Source: Daphnia carinata (lineage: Eukaryota; Arthropoda; Branchiopoda; Diplostraca; Daphniidae). Taken from it: a stretch of 64,000 nt of DNA. The DNA is taken from NCBI RefSeq assembly GCF_022539665.2, contig NC_081337.1, positions 5,432,679 to 5,496,678 of the forward strand, read 5' to 3'. Of the stretch, positions 11,543-23,200 are shown piece after piece. The notes below the pieces were generated by a model. It was not told where the DNA came from. It saw only the letters and a program-made list of their open reading frames with translations, and ran no database searches. How positions within the stretch are numbered: the stretch's first letter is position 1; each line of letters opens with the position of its first letter. Made by a program: the position numbers and the translations under genes.

Positions 11543-12505
11543 CGTTACAAACAGTCACCATGGCGATCAAATAAGAGATGACAACCGAAAAATTTCCGTA
11601 TTTATGGTCTAGCACTATAGGCGGTGAACTATTACGTGTACATTATTGTTACTCCGATCATGTGTTATAAAACCTTGTGTTGGTACGATGATTGCCATGC
11701 AATCTACATATAAAAAAATGGTTGTCTTTCCCTCCTCTTCAGTCATCCTTTTTCATAAATGGTTTTGTCCTGAAACAATGAGCTCGAGGAGTTCTTATAA
11801 TTCAATCGAAATTTTACCAAAAGACACAAAGTTTGTATTGTTGATTTAGAGCAATGTTTTTTTTCTTCGTCTTTCCCCCTCCAACACAATCAAGTACTAT
11901 TCTAGATTTTAATCTCCCAAAATGGCGAGAAAAATTATTTTAAAACAGGGATTCGTTCATCATAGACTTTTTTTTTTGAATTTTTTTATCACGCAGCTTC
12001 CATGTACTTAAAATCGAAGCCACTGAAATGTAAACTTAATCACTCAGTGACTGTGAATTTTGTACAGCATGCATACCGAAGAATAAAATACACAAGTGCC
12101 AATCACGCCAAAACATTTTATGTTGCTAACTTAAACAGGGATTTGACGGTACTAAAGAACACGTTGCGCACTGACCAATTCTATTTCTTCCCTTTTAATT
12201 CCCTAAAATGGTCTAAGATGAAAGTGCTAGTTTACGGACTCTATTTTTAAAAGTTTCAGCAATTAGGAAGAAAACATAAATTATAAATTGCTAAAAAAAG
12301 TGACTGTTTAAGATGCCCTATACAGAAAATTTTAACTTTTTGTTCACTAGTCTCAACATAAAACTCCAAAGTTTGTTAAGTTTAGGGAATTTAGGGAAGA
12401 TCAATCAGTTAGTCTAATTCAGTTTTCAAAATTAGATTTTGTTATAGGTACAAATTATCGACTCACAACAACTTCACCTAATTTGATTTAATAATTTAAA
12501 CTAAA
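11543..12505. other. Convergent 3' UTRs of SLC7A9 and PRIM2
   Basis: AT-rich sequence between two genes arranged tail to tail. An AATAAA at 12082-12087 could end the SLC7A9 transcript. The short ORFs here have no family features. Nothing else is seen. Confidence 0.55.
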
Positions 12506-14455
12506 TTAGGTGAAATCATCGTCCATATCGATGGCTGCTAAAACAGACTCGCTCAGAATCTCATTCTCGTTAGTTATGTCTGGTTTCTCTGCTTTGGCAG
12601 GAAGAGTTGCGCGAATAGTTTGTACCTTGTGGGCTCCTTTAGGTTTTTCCTTCACCTCGCCGTTGAGAATTTTCTGACTTTCGATAAAGTACTGGTTAGG
12701 GTGTTGAATACCGGTGTCCACTTCCGTGTTGTGCGTCGCTTCAAAGTATCGCTGGCAAGCAATTTGGTAGTGGTGGCGTGTCACTAGATCAATTATTTCT
12801 TGAATGGCTGAAATTCAATAAAACATTTAAATTGTGTGATCGCAGAAATACACTAATAATGAATACCTGGCTGGGGAACACGATTGGTTGCCATTTTTTG
12901 CCGCAGCAACGCAGGATCGAAGTGTTTAAATGGACAGCCGTGATTCTCGCCCGGTCCTACGCTGGCGTTAATAATTTTGATACAACTGTGAGGTGAATAG
13001 TTAACTCTCTTTCCTTCCTTGCCGTAATTATGGCGGATAGTGTACGCGTATTGTTTTTCAAACTAAAACGACAATAACAAAAAAAGGGGAGTCAAATCTG
13101 ATGAAAATTAAACACACTAGCAATAATCTTTTTTTCCAACCTTGTCAATATCCATGTTTTTGGAAAATTCTTCTCTCCAAAATTTCAATGAATGTTCCAA
13201 ACTAAGTCCGATTCCTTTTATAAAAAGACCGTACTGGATGCGACCGCCGTGTTTCAAATGATGAGTAGAACGTAAGGTTTCGTGTAAATGGCGCATGCAA
13301 AGCGGGTAAGACTGTTTGGACAACTGAAAACGAAAAAATTTGCGTGCTAAACGGTTTCAATTGAAAATGCAATTAAAGTTTCTTCTTACCCCATCTAACA
13401 TGTCAGGTGTTATAGCAGCCCCAGAAGATTTATTCTGCATCGCGTTAAAGTCCTGCCCAGTGTATCGTTTATCAAAGTCATTCAGAAGGCGACGGATCCG
13501 ATGATCATCTTCAAGCTCTGGTAGCGAGCGGATTGTAAGCTTTCACAAAAAGGAAAATTCAAATAACTGTAAATTCAGAGAAATGTTTGATTTATCTTTA
13601 ATTACCGCCATTGCTAGTGATAAATGGGTGCGGAACATGGCGGTGATTATTGAAACCAGTTCATCATTCGGGACGTAAGCATATCCAGCTTGCAAGTATA
13701 CTTTACGATGGCGAACTAAGTCTAAAGCGTCTGTGAATGGAACCTTGTAGTATTCAACCATGTCAATCTTGCTGGCATTAAAAGGCATTGCATGAATAAG
13801 CTTAGTTAGAATCTTCTTTTTTTCTTCCTCTGGGATCTATCAAAAAATTGCTTATAGAACATTATACTCAACACAAATTATGATTTGAAAACATACTGGT
13901 TGAAAATTCATTTTGTTTTCTTTCATGAAATTCCTAATATCATCAGAATTTTCCATTGAAAATCTAAATCTGAATAGATCAGTTTCTTGAGAGATGAACC
14001 ATCTCCTGGACTCTTCAGTTCTGCAATATGCAAGCCTTAGCAAAAAGTGAGATATATGGTCTTTCTGCCTTGCTTTGTAAATGATTTCATCCATTTTATC
14101 GTCTTTGATGCTTGAGCTAAGTTGATAGCAGCTGTTTAAATTTTGTTTCTGCAAATCATTTTTCAATGCTGTCTTCCATTCATCAGAGAACTTGGCATTT
14201 TTACTCAAATTGACTCGCTCAATGGCCCTAAGAACTAATATAGAGATGATGAAAAATTATTTTATTGCAAGAGAAAGTTTGACGGGCTAGTATACCTTTC
14301 AGACGTTCCACAGCCCAGTCTTCAAGCTCCTGCAATCCGATGGTTTCACTGGGTGGTACGGAATACAGTTGAATAGAGTGAGGATATTCACTTTTTAACT
14401 TCGAAGAATTTTTTACAGTGCGACGAGCTGAGTGACGTGGGGACTGAAATTCCAT
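12506..14455 (-). CDS. PRIM2: DNA primase large subunit
   Basis: This is the regulatory subunit of DNA polymerase alpha-primase, which makes RNA primers for nuclear DNA replication. Seven exons: 14455-14296, 14234-13897, 13836-13606, 13539-13390, 13323-13141, 13062-12867 and 12807-12506, all with GT-AG introns and matching phases. The start [11 protein letters not shown] fits the family. Later come [49 protein letters not shown] and [20 protein letters not shown]. All four cysteines of the C-terminal [4Fe-4S] cluster are present: in [28 protein letters not shown] and YQIACQRYF. The tail [15 protein letters not shown] is also conserved. Length is close to human. The gene sits head to head with CDK11. 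Confidence 0.96.
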
Positions 14456-14982
14456 ATTTCTGTCTTATAATTTCCCGTACTGTGTGATGGTGATTTAGAC
14501 CTCTCACGCTTTCTTTCTTTCTTTCTTTGCTTGATCCCTTACTTGGTTTTTTTAATACGAACAACTCAGAGCAGGCGGCGAAGAAAAAACAATGGCCGTG
14601 GATTTCGCGCTCAATTCACAAAACAGCATTGCCATATATTCAAATATTCTTTCGTAGTCACTCCCACTCCCACAAATTATCCATGAATTCCAAGCTCGGA
14701 CACTTCAGAGTAGTGCGGCCTGCATACAACATTGTATACAGACCGGTTGGTTTCCAGTTGTGTTGATGCTAGTTAACTCGTTCCTCTCTTTAAACTTTTA
14801 GCGTATCAAATAGAAATCAGAGCATTAGTCTTAAAAGTCTAATCTGATTAATCTTCCCGGTTTTTGTTTTTTAATTGTGAGAGGAAGTATTGCCTGTTTT
14901 AGTGCGGAACCATTTCTCTTTCGTTTATCTGTGAATCAGAAAATAACAACTGTCACGTTTGTTTGTTATTGTCATTACTGTG
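14456..14982. promoter_or_regulatory. Shared promoter region of PRIM2 and CDK11
   Basis: A 527-bp gap between the two divergent start codons, so it must hold both promoters and 5' UTRs. It contains a TTTCGCGC E2F-type site at 14603-14610 and a (TTTC)n run at about 14511-14527. No TATA box was noticed. Regulation by E2F is inference from the site and from PRIM2's known S-phase role. Confidence 0.6.
14603..14610 (+). promoter_or_regulatory. E2F-type site TTTCGCGC
   Basis: Exact match to the E2F consensus TTTSGCGC, 148 bp upstream of the PRIM2 start codon in the divergent promoter. DNA replication genes are classic E2F targets, so the placement is sensible, but the site is short and binding is untested. 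Confidence 0.5.
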
Positions 14983-17588
14983 ATGTCTCGAAATGTTTCA
15001 AATGACCAGCGTTACAGCGAGGGTGAGTTATCTGATAGCCCAGATTTCCAAACCGTAAAAGAAGTTGACGAATATGAATCAAGGTATGTTGAACGTTATT
15101 TGATACATAAATTGCTTAGTTACAATGGGTTGCATGCAAGTTAGTGATTGTTTTTATACATCTGACTAATGTGTTTTTGGTTAAAACACTCATGAAATAG
15201 CCTGTCACTTTCTGAAGAAGAACAGAATTGTGACACACTTGCAATCAAGCCACCTCAACCTCAGGCTGACTACTCTGGTGATGATAGGGCAAGGAAACGT
15301 AAAGAGCTGAGCTCTAGTTACCACCAAACTACTGGTCACCATAGTTCAAGTAGAGCCATTAAAAACAAAACAAAAGAGTTAAAAAAGGATGTTCACAGAA
15401 TGGAAGCAAAGGAAAGGCATGATTCAAAATATGAAGACAGGCGTGTTAAAGATCCTAGAAAAGAAGACCTTAGAGAAAGACTTGAAAGAGACAGAAGATC
15501 TAGAAAGAGCAAAGATCCTGAAGTGCATTACGAAAGTAGATATTCTGAAGGGAAAAGGCAACATGACGTACGAGGAACAAGAAAAAGTGACTCGAGATCA
15601 AGCAAGCCTGACAGCAATGAATTTGAAGGAGCAAAAATTGATATTGAAGAGCACAGTAGCCATAAAGAAATAAGGAAAAGAAAAAAACAAATGGATCGCA
15701 ATGTTTTACTGAGTAGTCCAGAAGATGTTCAGGTAGAACCTGAAACAAGGACAGTTAACAAAGATAATGTGCGTGTTTCCAAAGCCTCTGAAGATAGCTG
15801 CGATGAAGGTATTAACTTTTCCTAAAATGATCTTGCTTGAAACACATATGTAGAATTTAGCTAAAATTAACTTGAAATTGCACCAGATATCATCTCATCA
15901 GGAAGTAGTTCTTCAAGATCTTCTACAATCCATGAAGAAGCTTTTGCTGTTCTGCAAGGAAGTACAACTCCTACAAGTCCTAACTTGTCACGTGGAGATC
16001 GTGAACTCTATAAAGAACCGGAGCAAAAGCGCAAAAAGAACGAATCAGGTTCAGTTGAAGAACTGAATAAAATGGAGATAACAAACACATCACTGGATGA
16101 CACGGAAAATAAAGAAGAGCTTCCGCCTTACTTACCGGCTATTATGGGATGTCGCAGCGTTGGTGAATTTCAATGCCTCAACAAGCAAGTTCAAAGCTTC
16201 CGTCAACCAACGTTTTCTCAGTGAGCTAATTTCTTATTTCGATAAATCTGGTAGGATTGAAGAGGGTACTTATGGAGTGGTTTACAGAGCGCAAGATAAA
16301 AGGACTGATGAAATCGTTGCTTTGAAGCGCCTAAAAATGGAAAGAGAAAAAGAAGGTTTTCCCATAACCTCTCTACGTGAAGTCAGCACTTTACTGAAGG
16401 TAATAAACTAAATATTATTAACTGTGTTATTAACAACATATAATGAACTTGTACATTTAGGCACAACATGAAAATATTGTTACCGTTCGTGAAATTGTAG
16501 TTGGAAGCAACATGGATAGCATTTTTATGGTTATGGACTATGTAGAACATGATCTAAAGTCATTAATGGAAGTTTTAAAATCAAAAAAACAATCTTTCTT
16601 ACCTGGAAAGTTATTTAGTGAGACGTTCAATCAATAGGAATATATTGATTAATTTTTCCTCTATCTACAGGTGAGGTCAAATGTTTACTCCAACAATTAT
16701 TGCGTGCTGTGGCTCACCTTCATGACAATTGGATTTTGCATCGAGATTTAAAGACATCAAATATTCTTTTGAGTCATTCGGGTATCCTTAAAGTAGGAGA
16801 TTTTGGTCTTGCCCGAGAGTATGGCTCACCTCTGAAGGCGTATACATCGATTGTTGTAACATTGTGGTATCGGGCACCGGAGCTGCTACTTGGAATCAAA
16901 GAATACTCAACTCCTATAGACGTTTGGTCTGTTGGGTGCATCTTCGGAGAACTTCTTACTCTTGATGCCATTTTCCAAGGGAAATTTGAAGCCGACCAGA
17001 TAAATAAAATATTCAAGGTAAAATTATCTTTGATCAACTAAAAGGCTTCATCTTACGTTTCTGTCTGATTACAGGAACTAGGGACTCCAAATGACAACAT
17101 CTGGCCTGGATACAGCGAGCTACCTTTTGTAAAAAAAGCTTCTTTTACAAACAACCCTGTCAGCAATTTACGTAAAAGATTCTCGTCTCGACTTAGCGAA
17201 CTGGGAGTTGATTTAATGCAAAAGTACTTACATTTCTTTTCTTTGGTTTCTTAATTACAAATATTAAGATATTTGTTTTTGTTCTGCGTTTAGATTTTTG
17301 ACGTACGATCCTGCGAAGCGTATTTCTGCTGAAGAAGCTTTGAATCACACTTATTTGAAGGAACCCCCTTTCCCTATACACCCATCGATGCTTCCTACTT
17401 GGCCTGCCAAAAGTGAATCGAACGGTGCACGAAAGGCCCAAAGCCCAAAGCCACCTTCAGGTGGAAGGGCATACAAACAGTTGAACGAAGAAGTGGACGT
17501 CGACTCTAATACAGGATTCCATATGGGTAGCGCACACGTTGATCGCAGAGCTAACCTTCTAGGTCCGGGATTTAGTCTGAAATTCTGA
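14983..17588 (+). CDS. CDK11: Cyclin-dependent kinase 11 (PITSLRE kinase)
   Basis: A CDK acting with cyclin L in transcription and pre-mRNA splicing. Eight exons: 14983-15083, 15201-15808, 15887-16184, 16255-16399, 16461-16617, 16671-17017, 17075-17223 and 17294-17588. The N-terminal third is a charged, Lys/Arg/Glu/Ser-rich arm typical of CDK11. [14 protein letters not shown] leads into the kinase domain: [11 protein letters not shown] (glycine loop), [10 protein letters not shown] (catalytic Lys), the naming motif [18 protein letters not shown] (catalytic loop), DFGLAREYG and [14 protein letters not shown]. The tail PHVDRR-like region ends GPGFSLKF, as in the family. The intron at 16185-16254 must use a GC donor to keep the conserved join CLNK-IEEGTYG. 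Poly(A) signal AATAAA at 17625-17630. Confidence 0.96.
16185..16254 (+). other. CDK11: GC-AG intron in CDK11
   Basis: A 70-nt intron with donor AA/GCAAGT and acceptor GGTAG. Only this join preserves CLNK followed by [10 protein letters not shown], which is invariant in CDK11. The donor follows the known strong consensus for GC-AG introns. Confidence 0.85.
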
Positions 17589-18009
17589 TAGTTTTGTATC
17601 ACATCATTATGGCGTTGTAAGAATAATAAAATCCCATGTTTTTTCTCGTAACAATGTAAAGATGAATGAGTATATAGCAGTGGTCAGTTTGGGGGATCAT
17701 TTGTTGGTCTGATTGCAGTAGTAATTTTTCCACCTCGTTAGGCAATCTATAAATGAATTTTTTCAATTATTTTATCGATTGTTATAGAATATAATTAACA
17801 AACCAAATTCGTTTTTCGTCATTGACGCTATCCATAGGAGCCTTTCCCTGCGCTAGATGGTCTCCAGAGGTCTCTGCCATCGCTCTTGTTTTGAATAGAT
17901 TGTCAACAGCATATTTGCTCTACTTGAAATATGAATTTGAATATTTAGATTGTTTACGTGGCAAAGCCACTTAGCCTAGGTTTACCTGTAGGATGTAACA
18001 GTCGCAAGA
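17589..18009. other. CDK11 3' UTR and FPGT promoter
   Basis: A 421-bp spacer between two plus-strand genes. It holds the CDK11 poly(A) signal at 17625-17630 and, near its right end, the FPGT 5' UTR. No gene and no clear TATA box. Confidence 0.5.
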
Positions 18010-20035
18010 ATGGAGCAGATACAGAAATATATGGTTCGCTTAGCGCAGAACTTCAATAAAAGCTTCTCAGGTTAGGAATCGAAGATTTTATCCTTTTAGC
18101 GTAATTCTGTGTCGTATTTAGAAGGACGTAAATTTTTATTTGCCACTTTCAGAGGAAAAGGCTGAGTTTTGGGATTGCCTAGTTATCTCTGCTGCAGATG
18201 AAAAGCAAAAAGATTGCTTTCAACAGCAACTTGACGAACAATTAAAGAAAGGTGAATTACCAAGAGGAACAAAATATTTGGTGATTGCTGATTGCCCTGG
18301 ATCTGCCTTGGGGTCAGGAGGATCTACCTTCCATATCTTAAAGCTGCTCAAAGATCTTTTTGGAAATGAATTGTTCCACATGAAAATTTGGATTAGTCAT
18401 GCTGGTAGGAATTTCTCTTTTATCAGATAAATTTTAAAAGCTATAGCTACAAAAAGTTTACCATAAAAAGGGGGATCTAGCAAAAGATTGCCAAATCTAA
18501 GCTGCACAGGCAAACTCTTCTGTCCTTTGCCACTAGAAATTGAAGGAAAGGCAATAACAATTCTGAATTTGAAAATAATTATAACCTCGCCTTTCCTTAA
18601 ACTGATGAAAAATGGAGGAATATTTATTTGTGCATCTGATGATGTTGAAACTTATTGCCTGGATGGTAAATCAAATGTTAACTGCAAATTGCCTCCATAT
18701 TGATATTAATGGTTTTTACTTTTCAATCTGTAGAACTTGAAAGTATTGTAGAACAGTCAAATAAGTTGACTGAGGATGGAGTTGTAGCCATTGCTCATCC
18801 ATCTTCAATAACTATAGGTAGCCAGACAATCACAGCATTTCTAGAATCAAAAAGCTTTAATTTACCTCGAATTTAATAGGAAACACCCATGGTGTGTACG
18901 TGCTACCTGAATCTCCGAAAAAGGACGAAAACTGTTGGCTGATCCCTTGTCTAGAAGTTTTGCAGAAACCTAATTATTCTACAATGCAAATGAGAAAAGC
19001 CTTGGTAAAATTGGGTAAGAGGTTGTCACGGATACTCCAAATGGTGGTTTGTTGTAGCTTCGATCCATTTCTGACCAAGGTAACGGAGAGGAACGAGTAT
19101 ACACGGATAGCATGTTTTGGTGCGGGCCGGGACTAGTCAAGAAAATGGTTACTTTCGCACAGGAAAACAGCGATTTATACAGTACTGAAACTTGTATATA
19201 TGGAGATTTTCTGGCCTGTATGGGCTCTCGTCCAGCTGAAGAAAAACTGTACTTGAAAAGTACATCCGTTTCATCAACAATCAAAGGGAAAATAGCTAGT
19301 CATTTTGGAGAAACACCGTTGAATATTATGGTGCTTGAACGATCAAAATTCTACCATTTAGGAACAATGCCAGAATGTAAGTTGTGTTTACTTATCCATA
19401 CGCCTCCAAAATCTAAATGCAAACTATTTCTAGACCTAGAAAATTTAAACCCTACCTCAGAGCTATTCCAAACGTTGGCAATGAAACCGATCGCTCAATC
19501 ACTCTGCCGCAAACCACCAGGAATTCAAGGCATTATAACTACCTCTTGTCTCGAAGCGGATGTCGAGAGTATGTCAGGCAGCGTCATGGATAGCTGCATA
19601 GTAAACGTCCCTGTTGTTTGTGAGAGACAGACCATTGTCAGTCACTGCGTGATTGACGATCCTCTGATTAAAGTAATTCCATCATGTTGGATGTTTCACA
19701 CGGCAGCAGTGAAGCAAGACAATGCGGTGCTCTATGTCACGATAGCCTTCCGAATAGATGACGATTTGAAAGGGAGAATAGAGCAAAGTCGCAGCTGGAA
19801 CGGTACAACATTAGAGCATCCAACTTCCACTTTATGGCAAGCACGGTTGTTTGCAGGCCTTGCAACAATGAGTGAGTCCTTCACTGCAACCTGGAAGATG
19901 GTTTCAAATCGAGAAAAGAACGAAGAGCTCATTAAAACGTTGCAGCGTTTTAGCATGGAAGATATTGTTCAACATAAATACATACCAGCTATGATGCAAC
20001 ATCGTGAAAATGTCCTGCGTAAGATCTGTGCGTAG
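18010..20035 (+). CDS. FPGT: Fucose-1-phosphate guanylyltransferase
   Basis: This cytosolic enzyme makes GDP-fucose from fucose-1-phosphate and GTP in the fucose salvage pathway. Six exons: 18010-18070, 18153-18404, 18471-18665, 18734-18817, 18880-19004 and 19058-20035. Visible signatures are FWDCLVISAADEKQKDCFQQ, then the nucleotide-binding stretch ALGSGGSTFHILKLLKDLFG (family GGST), SHAGGSSKRLPNLS, AHPSSITIG, THGVYVLPESP, YTDSMFWCGP and the C-terminal beta-helix part with SKFYHLGTMPE. The last intron (19005-19057, 53 nt) is needed to move from the exon-5 frame into the frame carrying VYTDSMFWCGP. The AG before exon 3 has a weak pyrimidine tract. AATAAA is at 20170-20175, and DENND5 ends tail to tail only 244 bp away. 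Confidence 0.92.
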
Positions 20036-20279
20036 TCCCCAATATTTTTCTGCAACTGGTTTAACATTGGAGTGTTACGTTTTCGACGACTATTTCGGTG
20101 TATTCACCAGACCAGACACGTGCATGTTACCCATTTAACCATATTGGAACATTTCGCAGGAAATTGTAAAATAAACAGATAGTTTATCCAGTCTATCTAC
20201 ACACTTAAATCAAAACGGAATACGTATAAAATGTATCGTAGATTTATCTTAAGGAATAGTTAGTTATTCATTTAAAACT

Positions 20280-23200
20280 CTAATCGATGCCCCGCGTAAT
20301 GGATGCCTCTAGAATGATTTTCACCTTCTCTTCGCTTAGGGTTTGCAAGAGAGGTTGTAGGTAATCGCGTAATCGCTTGTCCCTTAAATACGAGTTTTCA
20401 TCGTAGTGTGTTAAGGTAGAAGAACAAGACGCCAGTGGACTAATAATCCGATGGAGCATCCGATCTCTTTTAAATAAGAGATTGTAAGACATTTGGAATG
20501 ATCAAATGCTATTAGAGACTAGTCATACCTCGCAGCAAGACAGAGGAATAATTGTAGCTTATCCCGCTTGCCTAATGAATGCCCGTAATGTTGAATCTTT
20601 TCGATGATGTCGCACAGCCAACGGCGTGCGGGTCGATCAGATGAGGGGTCCGCATAGTCTCGTACGCTCGTTACCGAACGTGGGTCTTGCGTATAACAAT
20701 CCCTAACTTGCACTGGAAAATAATATATCAATAAGGTTCCTGAATAGCTGGAAGTAATTTTCTTACGTAAATAGTCCCATAAGAAAAGATTGCGGCTAAA
20801 AATTCTAGAAGAACGAAATCCATGATGCAGGACCAGCTCTAGGCAAGGAACTAGTCCCGACTCTCCGCAAAGCAGCGCCGTAACGTTACCTCGTTCTCCC
20901 GTAGGTTCGAGGTAATACTTGATAAGATTATTCACAGCCTCGCCCAGCAAACACTGCATTTCGCTTTCTGTAAATTTGCGACGCGTTCCAGCACCTTTCA
21001 GGTTGATATTGAGATTTCCAGCCAAATTTGTAAGGGAGTTGGTGAGTGAACTTTCTGTCCGGGTCGCACTCGGTGAACGAGTACGTGATCCAATTGGTAC
21101 ATTGGAATTGTGAGCTGGCGAACCATTAACATGAGCTGAAGGATCCAGGGATCCTAAATCGGATCCACTCATTGTGTTGCAATCGTATTGCGTAGCGACT
21201 AGCAGACGCTCTGTAGAACCATCTTCAATGTCTTTACCGAGCCAACGGCCACATGGAAATCTGGTTCAACATGTTACGTTTTAATTTAAAAAAAATCAAG
21301 ATAAATATTCTTCATTACTTGAAGCCGCGGCCTGTAATTTCGTTCCGTACAATGATATGGTCGATCAACCAACGACTATTGCCGATTTGATCTTCGAGTC
21401 CAATTCGCAAAGTCGTGAGTATTCCAAGATTTTTATGCTAACCAATCAGGGGAATTACATCCAATTTCTTCACAACAAAAAAGGAACGAAACTTACCTGA
21501 AAGAGAAGTTCCAGGCGGTCGCTTGCGAAGTAGAGAGCCTGAGTGTCGGTCAACGTCCCGCTTAGCAAGAGGTAAGGCCGGCATGTTGACATGCTTGATT
21601 GGCGACTTTGAACGATCAAAACACGGTACGTTATCACTAGAAATACAAAATTCGTTACATTAATTAAAGTACTAAAATGAAATGGTAGTATGGCATTTCT
21701 ACCAGTGCTGGTATATGTATGTGTAAAAGAATGGTAGTCCGCAGCGTTGAGCGTCAAAAGGTATGTTAAGAAGAGATTGCGCTCATCTTCACAACGCAGA
21801 AAAGCGTACCGTTTGTACAAAGTTCTTCAGAATAAATGATGGAATTCAACGGTTTGTTGTTGCGTCGTAAATGCCTCTATGATTATATTACCTTAAGAGA
21901 TTTTCTTCCGACAAGAGAGTGGTTAAATGCACGTAGAGAAGTTTTTTCTCTAAGCATAATCGAACCCACGCGCGAGCATAACCCAAATGGGTTTTGATAT
22001 CCGCCATGTTTTGAACGTTCCTAGAAAAAGAAAAAAAAAGATTAAATGCAATTTCGTAATAGAAACAATGGAATTGTTCACCTCATATCAAAGATCAGAG
22101 ATTCCGGTAATGGTTTCATTCGATTCGGAGGATTACCAGGACGGTTGTTATCGATCGAATTGCTAGAGCGACTTCTATTGGCTGCACCATCGCCATCGTA
22201 CGACGGCGCTGAAAGATCTGTAGCCAAGCAACGAAAAATGAATTATCTCGTGCAAGAAATTAGTTTTAAAAAATTGATCAGGGTAAACTTAATGAGGATC
22301 ACTGAAACTACGAGAAAAAACAACCAAATTGAATTCGTGCAGTACGTAATAAACTTACTCCGTAATCTTTTCCTCAACGTCACGAATGCATAAGCTGCAT
22401 GTCGAGAACGACATTACAAGAAACCATCAATATTAGTAAAATGGTTAGCATCAAAGAATACGAATTGCGTCTTACCTGGGGCTTGACTAGAGGCTTTGAC
22501 GGGTTTATTGACCGCCGGGGCTGTTTTCAGATCGTGATAATGTAGAATATGCGACCACAGAGCCGATTTACCCTTCACGCAGATAGTTCCCAGAAGGATA
22601 AAATTACAAAACCCTAGGTTTTTTATTAAATCGAATAATTACTTGTTTGGTTTGCAGCCCGTGTGCCCAAACGCGCTCTAAAAGATCACAGAGTCCAGCA
22701 ATCAAAGTGTTATCTTCGACACCAGAGACTGACACTTGTCCATGACCTAATTCGAAAGCTTCACTTCCCATTTTACCAACTAACAGTCGTTTGGTTTTCG
22801 TTTTACATTCCTAAGAAGAGCACATTGTTTTAGATTTTTCTTTCACATTGCTAATTGAATATATATTCATTACTTGGAGAAGTTGTTCGACGAATTTCCA
22901 GTTCCCTTGGGCTATTACAGCAGGTCGAGGAGCAATCGGCACTGCCAACGAGGGATTATTACTATCACGTATCGTTTCGGCTATCCCTCCCGATTCGAAA
23001 CCGATAGAGTAGGATTTCTGAAGTGTCACCTTCTCCTTCCGCCTCGATTTCTCTCCTTTCTTCCTGCTCATCGTCGTCAAGAAAGAAACAATCCCATCAT
23101 TATCAAATGGCGGAATTAAAGGGAAATCCCATTGCCTCGGCTGAAATCAAAACGAGCAATTACCCAATGGTTTCGTAACAAGGAGCGGTGCTCAGCATCG

